The position numbers and the translations under genes are program-made. From Spongiibacter sp. IMCC21906 (lineage in GTDB: Bacteria; Pseudomonadota; Gammaproteobacteria; Pseudomonadales; Spongiibacteraceae), in contig NZ_CP011477.1 of the NCBI RefSeq assembly GCF_001010805.1, positions 1,751,001 through 1,815,000 of the forward strand: a DNA stretch of 64,000 bases. The letters are read 5' to 3'. This document shows, one piece after another, positions 24,808 to 33,635 of the stretch (the stretch's first letter is position 1; each line of letters starts with the position of its first letter). The notes beneath the pieces were generated by a model, which saw only the letters and a program-made list of their open reading frames with translations, did no database searches and was not told the DNA's origin.

Positions 24808-25170
24808 TTAACTGCCGCTCATCATGGACGGCATCATATTGACATTCATGTGGTACATCACCCAGAGGGAGCCGAACAGAGTAATGAACAGCAAGACCAT
24901 GGTGAAAATTAGCGACAGCATGGTCCAGCCGCCTTCTGCGTGAAAATTCATATGCAGGAAGTAAATCATATGCACAAGAATCTGCACCACGGCAAAGCCG
25001 ATGATGACCGCAATGGTGACGTTGCGCGATGGTATGACATCACCCATGACCAGCCAGAATGGCAGTGCTGTTAGCAGTATTGAGGCAAAGAAGCCAATCA
25101 TGTAACCGCTAAAGGTGCTGTGAGGACCTTCTTCTTCGTGATGGTCGTGGTGTTCGCTATGTTCGCTCAT
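24808..25170 (-). CDS. cyoD: Cytochrome bo3 ubiquinol oxidase subunit IV
   Basis: Small subunit of 120 residues with a His/Glu-rich N-terminus and three membrane helices ([72 protein letters not shown]). It stabilises the oxidase and helps CuB binding. The ATG at 25170 overlaps the cyoC stop (ATGA). An earlier in-frame start would add about 50 residues that are merely cyoC read in another frame. E. coli CyoD has 109 residues. Confidence 0.92.
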   Translation of the reverse strand: MSEHSEHHDHHEEEGPHSTFSGYMIGFFASILLTALPFWLVMGDVIPSRNVTIAVIIGFAVVQILVHMIYFLHMNFHAEGGWTMLSLIFTMVLLFITLFGSLWVMYHMNVNMMPSMMSGS

Positions 25171-25799
25171 GTCATGGACCCCATCAGGTAAACAACAGTG
25201 AAAACGCCAATCCATACCACATCCAGAAAATGCCAAAACATGGATAGGCAAAATAGACGGCGACGGTTGGCACCGGTCAAACCGTGTTTGCGAAGCTGAA
25301 ATAACAGCGTCACCAGCCAAATGATACCAATGCTAACGTGTAGGCCGTGGGTGCCGACCAGGGCAAAAAAGGCTGATAAGAAACCACTGCGTTGAGGGCC
25401 AGCCCCTTGGTGAATCATGTGTTGAAATTCGTACATTTCCACACCGAGAAAGCAAAGCCCGAACACGCCGGTAATGGCCAGCCAAAGCATGGTGCCGCCC
25501 AGTTTCTTTTGCTGCATTTGCAGCATGGAGAAACCGTAGGTGATCGACGAGAACAACAGAAATGCCGTGTTTAATGCCACCAATGGCAGGTCAAATAGCT
25601 CGGCGCCAGAAGGGCCGCCGGCAAAGTTTTGGCTCAGCACCGCGTAGGTGGCAAACAGGGCGGCAAAGATGAGGCAGTCGCTCATCAGGTAAAGCCAAAA
25701 GCCCAGCAAGGTGCCGTTGGCAACGTGGTGTTCGCCGCGTTCTAAAAAATCAATATTGCCGGATTGACCGGGGGCCGATACTGCTGCGGAAGTAGACAT
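25167..25799 (-). CDS. cyoC: Cytochrome bo3 ubiquinol oxidase subunit III
   Basis: Membrane subunit of 210 residues with five helices, matching E. coli CyoC (204). Landmarks are [24 protein letters not shown] near the N-terminus, [14 protein letters not shown] with the conserved Glu of subunit III proteins, and [14 protein letters not shown]. Placed one base after cyoB and overlapping cyoD by four bases. Confidence 0.93.
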   Translation of the reverse strand: MSTSAAVSAPGQSGNIDFLERGEHHVANGTLLGFWLYLMSDCLIFAALFATYAVLSQNFAGGPSGAELFDLPLVALNTAFLLFSSITYGFSMLQMQQKKLGGTMLWLAITGVFGLCFLGVEMYEFQHMIHQGAGPQRSGFLSAFFALVGTHGLHVSIGIIWLVTLLFQLRKHGLTGANRRRLFCLSMFWHFLDVVWIGVFTVVYLMGSMT

Positions 25800-25800
25800 C

Positions 25801-27822
25801 TTAAGCCAGCACCTCGTGTGTTTTGTCTGGGTTTGTCTTGCTTGCGAATTCCGCTTCTACCGCTGCCACCTCATCGGCGGGAATATAGTAGTCGCGGTTG
25901 TAGTTAAAAGTATGGACGATGGTGACAATAATCAGCGCCGCAAAAGACAGTCCTGCAAACAGCCACATATGCCAGATCATCGCAAAGCCCAGTGCCGCAC
26001 TGATACCGGCAAGGATGATGCCCGCTGCCGTGTTTTTAGGCATGTGGATGGGCAGAAAGCCATCTGTGGGACGCTTAAAGCCGTGGGTTTTCATTTGCCA
26101 CCAGGCATCGTTGTCGTGCACTTTTGGCGTAAAGGCAAAGTTGTATTGGGGTGGCGGTGACGATGTTGACCACTCCAAAGTCCGGCCATTCCAGGGGTCG
26201 CCGGTTTCGTCCCGCAGCTCGTCGCGTTTGCGATAGCTCACGTAGAGCTGAATTAAGAAGCAGAGAATACCGATGCCAATTAAGACGGCGCCGACCAAGG
26301 CGATCTGGAACCAGATTTGAATAGACGGATCGTCAAAGTGACTCATGCGCCGGGTGACACCCATCAGGCCCAACACATACAGCGGCATAAAGGCCAGGTA
26401 GAAGCCGATTAACCAGCTCCAAAACGAGGCCTTGCCCCAGAACGGATCCAGCTTGTAGCCGGTGACTTTGGGGTACCAGTAAGTGATGGCCGCAAAGACG
26501 CCAAAGATGACGCCGCCGATAATCACATTGTGAAAGTGGGCGATCAAAAACAGGCTGTTGTGCAACACAAAATCTGCCGGGGGCACGGCCAACAAGACGC
26601 CGGTCATACCACCGATAACAAAGGTCACCATAAAGCCGAGGGTCCACAACATGGGCACATCAAATTGAATGCGGCCCCGGTACATGGTGAACAGCCAGTT
26701 GAAAATCTTCGCCCCGGTGGGGATGGAGATGATCATGGTGGTGATGCCAAAGAAGCTGTTAACGGTGGCCCCTGAGCCCATGGTAAAGAAGTGATGCAGC
26801 CACACTAAGTACGACAGGATGGTAATAACCAGGGTGGCGTAAACCATGGACGAGTAGCCGAACAGGCGCTTACCGCTGTAAGTGGAAACGATTTCTGAGA
26901 ACACCCCAAACACCGGCAGAATCAGAATGTAGACCTCGGGGTGACCCCAAATCCAGATCAGGTTGACGTACATCATGGCGTTGCCGCCAAGATCGTTGGT
27001 AAAGAAATGGAAGTCTAAATAGCGGTCTAGTGACAGCAGCGCCAGTACCGCGGTGAGTACTGGGAAGGCGGCCACGATAAGGATGTTGGTGGCCAATGCC
27101 GTCCAGGTAAAGATGGGCATTTTCATCATGTTCATGCCCGGCGCCCGCATCTTGACGATGGTGACGACAAAGTTGATGCCCGATAACAGGGTGCCCACCC
27201 CGGCAATCTGCAGGGACCAGATATAGTAATCTACTCCCACCCCCGGACTCTGTAATATCCCCGTTAGCGGCGGATATGCCAGCCAGCCAGATTTGGCAAA
27301 CTCGCCGATAAACAGCGATACCATAATCAGTACGGCACCGGCAGCGGTCATCCAGAAACTGAAGTTATTCAAAAAGGGGAAGGCGACATCTCGGGCGCCG
27401 ATTTGCAGCGGCACAATGTAGTTCATCAGGCCGACCACAAAGGGCATGGCCACAAAGAAAATCATGATGACGCCGTGGGCGGTAAAGATCTGGTCGTAGT
27501 GTTCTGGCGGTAAATAGCCGGTGGAATCACCAAAAGCCATGGCCTGATGAATACGCATCATGATCGCGTCGGCAAAGCCTCGCAGCAACATGACGATGCC
27601 CAGAATCATATACATCACGCCAATGCGTTTATGGTCGATGCTGGTAATCCATTCTCGCCACAGATAACCCCACACTTTGTAGTAGGTCAGTGCTGCCAGC
27701 AACGCGCCGCCACCGAGGGCCACCATAGCGAAGGTCGCGATGATAATCGGGTCGTGGAAGGGGATGGCGTCCAAGCTGAGCCGGCCAAAAATAAGCTTGC
27801 TGAGTTCGAATTTATCAGACAT
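25801..27822 (-). CDS. cyoB: Cytochrome bo3 ubiquinol oxidase subunit I
   Basis: Catalytic haem-copper subunit of 673 residues (E. coli 663), with 15 expected helices. It reduces oxygen to water and pumps protons. Visible ligands: [11 protein letters not shown] carrying the low-spin haem His, [22 protein letters not shown] with the CuB His-Tyr cross-link pair and the E286-equivalent region, WLHHFFTMG with two CuB histidines, and [13 protein letters not shown] with the haem ligands. The N-terminal R/D/Q residues for ubiquinol binding lie in [14 protein letters not shown]. Second gene of the cyo operon, 83 bases after cyoA. Confidence 0.95.
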   Translation of the reverse strand: MSDKFELSKLIFGRLSLDAIPFHDPIIIATFAMVALGGGALLAALTYYKVWGYLWREWITSIDHKRIGVMYMILGIVMLLRGFADAIMMRIHQAMAFGDSTGYLPPEHYDQIFTAHGVIMIFFVAMPFVVGLMNYIVPLQIGARDVAFPFLNNFSFWMTAAGAVLIMVSLFIGEFAKSGWLAYPPLTGILQSPGVGVDYYIWSLQIAGVGTLLSGINFVVTIVKMRAPGMNMMKMPIFTWTALATNILIVAAFPVLTAVLALLSLDRYLDFHFFTNDLGGNAMMYVNLIWIWGHPEVYILILPVFGVFSEIVSTYSGKRLFGYSSMVYATLVITILSYLVWLHHFFTMGSGATVNSFFGITTMIISIPTGAKIFNWLFTMYRGRIQFDVPMLWTLGFMVTFVIGGMTGVLLAVPPADFVLHNSLFLIAHFHNVIIGGVIFGVFAAITYWYPKVTGYKLDPFWGKASFWSWLIGFYLAFMPLYVLGLMGVTRRMSHFDDPSIQIWFQIALVGAVLIGIGILCFLIQLYVSYRKRDELRDETGDPWNGRTLEWSTSSPPPQYNFAFTPKVHDNDAWWQMKTHGFKRPTDGFLPIHMPKNTAAGIILAGISAALGFAMIWHMWLFAGLSFAALIIVTIVHTFNYNRDYYIPADEVAAVEAEFASKTNPDKTHEVLA

Positions 27823-27905
27823 GAGGATACTGGCGCTCTGTCGGTGAATGGGGCGTATTAAAATGAGGTGTCGTGATGCTAGCCAGCGCGTAGGCGCTGA
27901 TATAA

Positions 27906-28901
27906 CTAATGGCTTGCATGGGGTGCCTCGTGCTTATCTGCGGCCGATTTGTCATGTTTTTTATCATGACCGGCGTGATGGCTATTACCGTGGCTCATCA
28001 TGTCTTTCATGCAGATGGTGCCGGGTACAACGCAGCGATTAAGAATTTTGTCGTATAGCTTGGGGGCGACACGGCTGTAGTACTGAACTGGGTTGTATTC
28101 GCTGGGTTTTTCAAGCTCGCCATAAACCTGACGGCTGAGCGGTTCGCCTTGGGTTTTGACCTTGTTCACCCACTTATCAAAACGTTTTTCGCTCATGCCA
28201 TGAAATTTGAAGCGCATGCCGTTAAAGCCGGCGCCGGAATAGTTGGCAGAGAAACCGTCGTAGGTGCCGGTTTCGTTAATCACCGCGTGGAGCTGGGTTT
28301 CCATGCCGCCCATGGCGTAGATTTGCCCCGCCAGTGCCGGAATATAAAACGAGTTCATCATGGTGGTGGAGGTGATTTTAAATTTAATAGGTCGATCGAC
28401 TGGCGCGGCCAGCTCATTGACCACGGCGATACCGTGCTCCGGGTAAAAGAACAGCCATTTCCAGTCCATGGCGACCACCTCGACCACCAAGGGCTCAGTG
28501 CCTTCGGGAACCGGTTGGTCTTTGCTGATGCGGTCTATTGGTCGGTAGGGGTCCAGCTGGTGGGTGCTGACCCAAGTCAGGGCCCCTAGGGCTATAATGA
28601 TGGCCAGCGGCGCGGCCCAGATAACCAGCTCCAACAGTGTGGAGTGGTCCCACTCGGGGTCGTAGGTCGCCTCTTTATTGGAGGCGCGATAACGCCAGGC
28701 AAAAAGCAGTGTCAGTACAATGACAGGCACGACAACAATGAGCATGAGAATTGTCGCCCATACGATCAAGTCTGCTTGTTGCGAGGCAATATCACCGGAC
28801 GGTGACATGACTACGGCATCGCAACCGGCTAGCAGAAAAGTCGAACTGACGGCCAGGAAAATCATGCTTTGGGTTCTGGAAATAGGCATCGCCACTCGCA
28901 T
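27906..28901 (-). CDS. cyoA: Cytochrome bo3 ubiquinol oxidase subunit II
   Basis: Lipoprotein subunit of 331 residues (E. coli 315). The signal peptide ends in the lipobox LLAGC; two membrane helices follow, then a cupredoxin-like periplasmic domain lacking CuA ligands, as expected for a quinol oxidase. Landmarks are [38 protein letters not shown] and [13 protein letters not shown]. The C-terminal tail is His- and Lys-rich ([23 protein letters not shown]). First gene of the operon. A second ATG 12 bases downstream (MPISRT) is an alternative start with GAGTGG before it. Confidence 0.93.
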   Translation of the reverse strand: MRVAMPISRTQSMIFLAVSSTFLLAGCDAVVMSPSGDIASQQADLIVWATILMLIVVVPVIVLTLLFAWRYRASNKEATYDPEWDHSTLLELVIWAAPLAIIIALGALTWVSTHQLDPYRPIDRISKDQPVPEGTEPLVVEVVAMDWKWLFFYPEHGIAVVNELAAPVDRPIKFKITSTTMMNSFYIPALAGQIYAMGGMETQLHAVINETGTYDGFSANYSGAGFNGMRFKFHGMSEKRFDKWVNKVKTQGEPLSRQVYGELEKPSEYNPVQYYSRVAPKLYDKILNRCVVPGTICMKDMMSHGNSHHAGHDKKHDKSAADKHEAPHASH

Positions 28902-29043
28902 ATCCGGATGTTAGTAGGAGAGAGGGTGAACTCTAAGCTAAACGGCAGTGAGAGAGAATTGGACAATTTGTCCTATGGTCGCCTCGATGCAATCGGAGTA
29001 GTCTTTCCAATATTACCGCTTCTCAATTGGATACCGCCACGCC

Positions 29044-30363
29044 ATGGCCAGTACGACTAACTCAGTTTCAGCCAACAATTTGCAAACTCCCGCAGGGCAT
29101 TCGCCTGTTGCCCCAGGCGAAATCGCCATCGGGGTTGTTGTAGGCCGAGCCTCGGAACACTTTGATTTCTTTGTGTTTGGCATGGCCTGCGTGCTGGTGT
29201 TCCCCGGTGTGTTTTTTCCCTTTGCAGATCTTCTGGAGGGGATACTCTACGGTTTTGCCATTTTCTCTATGGCCTTTGTGGCGCGCCCCTTTGGTACCGC
29301 CATGTTTATGGCCATTCAACGCCGTTGGGGCCGCAGTGTAAAGCTCACTACTGCGCTGTTTTTATTGGGGACTGCCACAGCGGGTATTGCTTTTTTGCCC
29401 AGCTACGAAACCATTGGCGGCGTATCCATCTTTTTGCTGGCGATGTTCCGAGTGCTGCAGGGGTTTGCGCTGGGCGGTTCTTGGGACGGGCTGCCGTCGT
29501 TATTATTGCTGAATGCGCCACCGTCCAAGCGCAGTTGGTACGCGATGATCGGCCAGCTCGGCGCGCCGACCGGTTTCTTAATTGCCAACCTGTTGTTTCT
29601 GTATTTAATTAGTAGCGTCACCATTGAAGACTTTCAGTCCTGGGCCTGGCGTTACCCCTTCTTTGTCGCCTTTGCTATTAACGTGGTTGCCTTGTTTGCC
29701 CGGTTGCGGTTGGTGTTGACCGAAGAGTACACCTTGGCCCTGGAAGAGAGTGAACTGGAACCTATCAGCACGCGAGAAATGCTAGACAAGCAAGGGCCCA
29801 ATGTTTTTCTGGGGGCCTTTGCCTCTCTGGCCAGCTATGCCTTGTTTCATATTGTGACGATTTTCCCTCTGTCCTGGATCGCATTTAGCGAATCCCAGAC
29901 CATCTACCGGGTACTGACTATTCAGATCTTTGGTGCCTGCGTCGGGATTGTGGCCACCATTGCCTCGGGCTATATCGCCAACCGGATTGGTCGCCGCACC
30001 ACTGTCGGCTTAATGGCGGTGTTGATTGGCGTGTTTGCCCTGTTTGCGCCGTTGCTGATGAATGGCGCAGCGTGGATGCAAAATACCTTTATTCTGGTGG
30101 GCTTCGCTTTGCTGGGCGTGTCCTATGGTCAGGCTTCTGGCACCTTGACCGCCAACTTCGAGCGACGCTTCCGCTATTCTGGGGCGGCACTAACCTCCGA
30201 TTTGGCTTGGCTGTTTGGTGCTGCTTTTGCGCCGCTGGTTGCGTTGGGGGTCTCTGTACATTTCGGCCTGTCAGCGGTAAGTCTGTACCTGCTTTCAGCT
30301 GCAGTGTGTACCTTGGTCGCGCTGCGTATTAACCGTCAGCTTGAAGCGGCTGATTCTGATTAG
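29044..30363 (+). CDS. MFS transporter, metabolite:proton-symporter type
   Basis: Membrane transporter of 439 residues with about 12 helices. The first-half signatures of the MHS branch of the major facilitator superfamily are visible: ASEHFDFFVFG near helix 1, ARPFGTAMF followed by the loop RRWGRSVKLTTALFLLGTATAGIAFLPSY, and FRVLQGFALGGSWDG in helix 4. The second half repeats the loop as IANRIGRRTTVGLMAVL. Substrates of this branch are organic acids or osmolytes; nothing here decides which. It is divergent from cyoA, with a start ATG lacking a strong ribosome-binding site. Confidence 0.83.
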   Translation: MASTTNSVSANNLQTPAGHSPVAPGEIAIGVVVGRASEHFDFFVFGMACVLVFPGVFFPFADLLEGILYGFAIFSMAFVARPFGTAMFMAIQRRWGRSVKLTTALFLLGTATAGIAFLPSYETIGGVSIFLLAMFRVLQGFALGGSWDGLPSLLLLNAPPSKRSWYAMIGQLGAPTGFLIANLLFLYLISSVTIEDFQSWAWRYPFFVAFAINVVALFARLRLVLTEEYTLALEESELEPISTREMLDKQGPNVFLGAFASLASYALFHIVTIFPLSWIAFSESQTIYRVLTIQIFGACVGIVATIASGYIANRIGRRTTVGLMAVLIGVFALFAPLLMNGAAWMQNTFILVGFALLGVSYGQASGTLTANFERRFRYSGAALTSDLAWLFGAAFAPLVALGVSVHFGLSAVSLYLLSAAVCTLVALRINRQLEAADSD

Positions 30364-30403
30364 TCGCTTTGCTCTTACATTTCAACTTTCTACATTATCT
30401 CGC

Positions 30404-30431
30404 TAAGCCGCCGTTTATTATGGGCGGCTTA
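30404..30431. terminator. Possible hairpin between convergent genes
   Basis: TAAGCCGCC (30404-30412) and GGCGGCTTA (30423-30431) form a nine-base stem around a 10-base loop, between the MFS gene and the minus-strand gene ending at 30458. No T run follows on either strand, so termination is uncertain. Confidence 0.4.
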
Positions 30432-30457
30432 ATGCGGTCTGCCTTCTGAAGATAGTA

Positions 30458-30742
30458 TTACTTCTCGCGGGACATCATTTGCTGGGAAGTGATGCGTAGG
30501 GTATCGAGTTCTTTTTTTAAGAACTCAATTTTTTCATCAAGGCTGACGTTACGGGGCATTTCCTTGTGAATCGCATTGTGGCGGATACTCAAAAATTCCT
30601 GCGCGCTGAGTTTTGGCAGCGTATCTAAATTAGAGAAGCTTGCCACTTTGCTATTGTAGCGGCGAACAGGGATGCGCTTTACCGGTGTTGCGGGATAGAT
30701 ATTTCTTCGACCACGGTCATCGTTTGAATCGTACATCTTCAT
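30458..30742 (-). CDS. Hypothetical small basic protein
   Basis: Protein of 94 residues with no recognised family. The N-terminal half is basic and probably unstructured (DDRGRRNIYPATPVKRIPVRRYNSK); the C-terminal part has a helix that could be a short coiled coil (VSLDEKIEFLKKELDTLRITSQQM). The ATG follows AAGAGGCC closely. It lies just downstream of, and in the same direction as, the EAL-like gene, with 65 bases between, so the two may be co-transcribed. Its coding status rests on the ribosome-binding site, a sensible composition and absence of a competing frame. Confidence 0.55.
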   Translation of the reverse strand: MKMYDSNDDRGRRNIYPATPVKRIPVRRYNSKVASFSNLDTLPKLSAQEFLSIRHNAIHKEMPRNVSLDEKIEFLKKELDTLRITSQQMMSREK

Positions 30743-30807
30743 GGCCTCTTGTTCTGATAGGTCAATAAAAACGTTTATAAAGACGGATATTGCCCGCGTC
30801 TAGGCGG

Positions 30808-31665
30808 CTAAGCTCGTCGGTGCTTTTTGATTGTAGACGTGTTTTGTTTCACTTTATTTGTTTGCTGGCAGCCTAGTGCTGACGAGACCAGCGGCCAGCG
30901 GCGGCGCCATTCAGACAGTTGGTTGCTGAGTAACGGGGGTGATACCAAGGCTCCCTGAGCGAAGTGATTTCCCAGCGAGGCCACGGCTTGCCAAGCTGCG
31001 GCGTCGTTAATACCGTCAAATACAACGTAGCAGCCAGATTTAGACCAGTCGTTTAGTGACTTACTCAGCGTTAGATGATGTCCCGCTGCCGCATCGGCAA
31101 TCAGCACAGACTGATTGAGTTTTATCAGATCCAGCGGGATAAACTCCGGTGAAGCTTCAGGAATTTTGTTCATTTCGCTGTGTTGTACCGACAGTGCAAC
31201 ACCACTGCGTTTTAATGTTTGTATTTGGCGCATTTTTTCCGGCGATATGCGGCCGTTTTGGGGAAGACATATCCCAATCACCAGGCAAGAAAGTGGCACC
31301 TCAGATTGGAGTGCACAGGCCTGTAGGGTATCGATGAGCTCTCGGTTAATATCTTGTGTGTGCAAAGACAAGAAAATAGGGGTGTATTCATTTTGTTTAT
31401 GGAGCGCTTCCATCCCTGCAAAAACCTTGGCAATCGCACTGTCTATAAAAATTTGTGCCAGCTTTGGCTTGCTGTTTCTGACCTGAGTAATGACGGGATG
31501 ACTAAAGGCATAGTCACGATCTTGCTGGCGGGCAAATGCTTCAAGAGCCACCAGTCGCCCATTTTGCATATCCACAATGGGTGAGAACGATAAATCGAAT
31601 TTATTAACATTAAATGCGGCAGTGTTTTGTAAGTCTGTGCTGCTCGCCTTGAGGTCAGTTGCCAT
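30808..31665 (-). CDS. Degenerate EAL-domain protein
   Basis: Cytoplasmic protein of 285 residues related to EAL-type cyclic-di-GMP phosphodiesterases but with the catalytic set eroded. The EAL motif is EAF (VALEAFARQ). The DDFG metal-binding loop is replaced by SVQHSE. The LKID-like strand is LIKLNQ, AEGVE is FDGIN, and QGY is QGAL. It is therefore unlikely to hydrolyse cyclic-di-GMP, though it might bind it or a protein partner. No GGDEF, PAS or membrane part is attached. Transcribed alone or with the small gene downstream. Confidence 0.75.
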   Translation of the reverse strand: MATDLKASSTDLQNTAAFNVNKFDLSFSPIVDMQNGRLVALEAFARQQDRDYAFSHPVITQVRNSKPKLAQIFIDSAIAKVFAGMEALHKQNEYTPIFLSLHTQDINRELIDTLQACALQSEVPLSCLVIGICLPQNGRISPEKMRQIQTLKRSGVALSVQHSEMNKIPEASPEFIPLDLIKLNQSVLIADAAAGHHLTLSKSLNDWSKSGCYVVFDGINDAAAWQAVASLGNHFAQGALVSPPLLSNQLSEWRRRWPLVSSALGCQQTNKVKQNTSTIKKHRRA

Positions 31666-32175
31666 GTTGCTCCGTGCGCTATTTCTAGATGCTGATCTCT
31701 CAGCGTATGATGAGTAGTTTCGTTACTTTTCCAGTCTAGTGAGTTGGATTTGTATCGGAACGAGTTTGATTAAAGCTGCTTCAAAAGCTAGATACCACCA
31801 TCAGGATATTACTTCGTATTGTTTATAGATCTATGACAAATTTCGTTTTTGTGATCGCCCATTGAGACTCAAATTTCCAGAGAAAATTCCCGGTTAAACC
31901 ATCAATATGTGATGGTCGCCACATGCTTTAGAATGTGATGGTCGCCACATGCTTTAGACTAAGCAAAAATCGTGACGTTTTTATGAGAGCGGAACGAGAT
32001 AAAGGTCTCTGGATTTATTGCATCTAGCTTTATAGCTGTGACTAACTTTATAGATGCGACTTTGCCGGTAATGCTCTTAGGGCTTGCAGATAGCAAGCTT
32101 GGCAGAGCTTAATTGAGGTAGACGCAGAATTTGGAACAGCATCAGCCGTGTTACCGGTAATAAAAGGCAGGAATT
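31666..32175. other. Intergenic region with tandem repeat
   Basis: This 510-base gap between the divergent EAL-like and Nudix-like genes contains two exact 26-base tandem copies (31907-31958). It also has a loose inverted repeat GCATCTA (32020-32026) and TAGATGC (32051-32057) that encloses two copies of CTTTATAG. No gene is supported. Promoters for both flanking genes must lie here. Confidence 0.5.
31907..31958. repeat. Two tandem 26-base repeats, operator-like
   Basis: Each unit starts ATGTGATGGTCGCCACAT, an imperfect palindrome (ATGTG...CACAT), and ends GCTTTAGA. The copies at 31907-31932 and 31933-31958 are identical and abut. The spacing of 26 bases (about 2.5 helical turns) puts the two palindromes on roughly opposite faces of the DNA. 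They may be regulator-binding sites for the Nudix-like gene or the EAL-like gene. Confidence 0.6.
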
Positions 32176-32568
32176 ATGATGAAAAAGCGTGAACAACACC
32201 GGGTCGCAGTAATAATTAAACACCATAATGACTACTTGGTGTGTCAGCTCCCCGGTAAAACATCTAGCTCAAAGTGGGAGTTCCCAGGGGATCATATTCG
32301 TGATGGCGAAGCCCTTAGTGATGCCGCCCGTCGCATTGCAGAAAAAAAACTGGGTATGTCGGTAAGCAAGGTGGGCGATGTCGTGTTTGCTGCCGACGAG
32401 GCGTTTGTCCCCTTGAAAGAAAGTTTTTTTGAAGTCGACGCCACCGGCCCCGTTAATGCGCCAGCGTATACCGACAGTGCTTGGTGCTCTCTAGATGACT
32501 TGCTCAAACTGGATATGTGGCTACTGGATAAAACCGTGGTAGATATTTTGCGTAATGGTAGCCATTAG
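32176..32568 (+). CDS. Nudix-like protein with degenerate Nudix box
   Basis: Protein of 130 residues with MutT-like fold features: strand RVAVIIKHHNDYLVCQLPGK, then WEFPGDHIRDGEALSDAARRIAEKKLGM where the Nudix box (Gx5Ex7REUxEExGU) belongs. The key REUxEE is RIAEKK, so at least two of the metal-binding glutamates are lost and catalysis is doubtful. The rest (FFEVDA, AWCSLDDLLKLDMW) follows the MutT pattern. An AGGAATT lies just before the ATG. Monocistronic; downstream lies the vapBC pair on the other strand. Confidence 0.78.
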   Translation: MMKKREQHRVAVIIKHHNDYLVCQLPGKTSSSKWEFPGDHIRDGEALSDAARRIAEKKLGMSVSKVGDVVFAADEAFVPLKESFFEVDATGPVNAPAYTDSAWCSLDDLLKLDMWLLDKTVVDILRNGSH

Positions 32569-32624
32569 TATTGAGTACGGGTTTTGTAGTAACGGACTGA
32601 TGAGCGGCTAAAAGGGAGTTAACA

Positions 32625-32692
32625 GAGTGAGATGAGTGCCATCCTCCGTTAAATTAATGGGGTAGAGCCGGAGAGTCTCTAAACCCAGTTCT
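32625..32692. repeat. Imperfect direct repeat flanking vapBC, left copy
   Basis: The block gagatgagtgccatcc / ccgttaa / tggggtagagccgg / agag / cccagtt occurs here and again at 33562-33618 with small gaps. The left copy includes the last codons of vapC (ending at 32679), so the right copy carries a short echo of a vapC 3' end. Confidence 0.65.
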
Positions 32693-33077
32693 CGGTTCGG
32701 AGTCCTTTCACTCGCTCGAATTCACCGAGATTATTGGTGACAAGAACCAATCCCTCACTTCGGGCGTGGCCTGCAATATGTAGATCGTTGACGCCAATCA
32801 CCTTACCCTCGCGCTCCAGGTCGGCACGAATATCGCCATAATGCCCCGCTGCTTTGGCCCCATATTCCAGCACCTCTAGCCGTGAAACAAAGTCCTCCAA
32901 TGCCTGACGGTTTTGTTCCGGCCTGGTACTTTTCTCCACGCCATGAAGAAGCTCCGCCAGGGTGATAGTGCTAAGGCAAAGCTGACCCGCGTGGGCGCCG
33001 AAGGTCGGCATGATCTCTATCGGACGGCGCTTGATAACATAGATAGCAATCTTGGTATCTAGCATGTGCTTGAGCAT
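32679..33077 (-). CDS. vapC: VapC-family PIN-domain toxin
   Basis: Type II toxin with a PIN ribonuclease fold, 132 residues. The acidic active-site residues are in place: D7 in MLDTKIAIYVI, E in TLAELLHGVEKS, D in VNDLHIAGHA and the late acidic contact in NNLGEFERV. VapC toxins cleave initiator tRNA or rRNA. The ATG directly follows the vapB TAA, so the pair is co-transcribed. It lies between imperfect direct repeats, next to a tRNA gene. Confidence 0.92.
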   Translation of the reverse strand: MLKHMLDTKIAIYVIKRRPIEIMPTFGAHAGQLCLSTITLAELLHGVEKSTRPEQNRQALEDFVSRLEVLEYGAKAAGHYGDIRADLEREGKVIGVNDLHIAGHARSEGLVLVTNNLGEFERVKGLRTENWV

Positions 33078-33311
33078 TTAAAACGCTCCCCTCGGCGTTT
33101 GATCCTGGCTCGCCCGCTCATCCATAAAATCATCGGTTACGGCCTCGCCCTCCAGGAAAAAGCTATCCCAGGTATTCTCGAGCGGCGAAATGATCCGGTC
33201 TTTGCCCTGAACCCGAACGTTTACTTTCTTGATTCCATCAGGAAAGCGTGAATCAGCCGGAAGTCTAACTGCCTGGGTGCGGTTGTTTTCAAATACGGTG
33301 CCTGTAGACAT
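33078..33311 (-). CDS. vapB: VapB-family antitoxin
   Basis: Antitoxin of 77 residues with an N-terminal swapped-hairpin AbrB/MazE-like DNA-binding domain (TVFENNRTQAVRLPADSRFPDGIKKVNVRVQG) and a C-terminal acidic tail that blocks VapC. The ATG follows GGAG at six bases. A pair of direct GTATATAGCTA units upstream is the likely autoregulatory site. Confidence 0.9.
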   Translation of the reverse strand: MSTGTVFENNRTQAVRLPADSRFPDGIKKVNVRVQGKDRIISPLENTWDSFFLEGEAVTDDFMDERASQDQTPRGAF

Positions 33312-33329
33312 AGAAATCTCCTAGATCTT

Positions 33330-33353
33330 GTATATAGCTAGCGTATATAGCTA
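33330..33353 (-). promoter_or_regulatory. vapBC promoter/operator candidate
   Basis: Two direct copies of GTATATAGCTA (33330-33340 and 33343-33353), each ending in the palindrome TAGCTA, lie 19-42 bases before the vapB ATG. On the minus strand they provide TATATA -10-like elements. VapBC complexes bind repeats of this kind. Confidence 0.5.
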
Positions 33354-33445
33354 TTCGGTTGGGGCGATGTACTACCGATCTTACCTTATAATCAAGGTGA
33401 TAATATTGGAATGGAAATGAGCCAGCCGGTAGAGCCACATATTTG

Positions 33446-33563
33446 TCGTCATCCCGGACGCCATCAGGCGATCCGGGATCCAGCATCGGAGTAAGGTATT
33501 TACTAAGGCGGAGGTGTATCGCACCGAGGTTGACTGGATACCGGCTTAAAGCCGGTATGACGA
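33446..33563. repeat. 118-base MITE/BIME-like element with two hairpins
   Basis: The ends TCGTCATCCCGG and CCGGTATGACGA are inverted with one mismatch. Inside, ATCCCGGA pairs with TCCGGGAT, and ATACCGGCTT pairs with AAGCCGGTAT. This resembles the common GTCATCCCGG-type dispersed repeats of many proteobacteria. No transposase is present. Confidence 0.6.
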
Positions 33564-33618
33564 GAGAGATGAGTGCCATCCCCCGTTAATGGGGTAGAGC
33601 CGGTAGAGCCCAGTTTCT
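33562..33618. repeat. Imperfect direct repeat flanking vapBC, right copy
   Basis: Second copy of the block described at 32625-32692, lacking five bases after ccgtta and eight after agag. It abuts the right end of the two-hairpin element and ends 18 bases before the tRNA gene. Confidence 0.6.
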
Positions 33619-33635
33619 TAGGGTAGGGTATAAAG

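Larger units (their letters stand above)
33312..33635. other. Intergenic region between vapB and the tRNA gene
   Basis: This 324-base stretch contains the vapBC operator, a 118-base two-hairpin repeat element and the right copy of the vapBC-flanking repeat. A frame at 33289-33579 on the minus strand is a by-product of the repeat element and is not called. Confidence 0.6.

Noticed and set aside
33289-33579. Minus-strand frame of 96 residues upstream of vapB
   Set aside because: It lies over the two-hairpin repeat element, overlaps vapB and its operator, and has no ribosome-binding site; repeats of this type often create long open frames.
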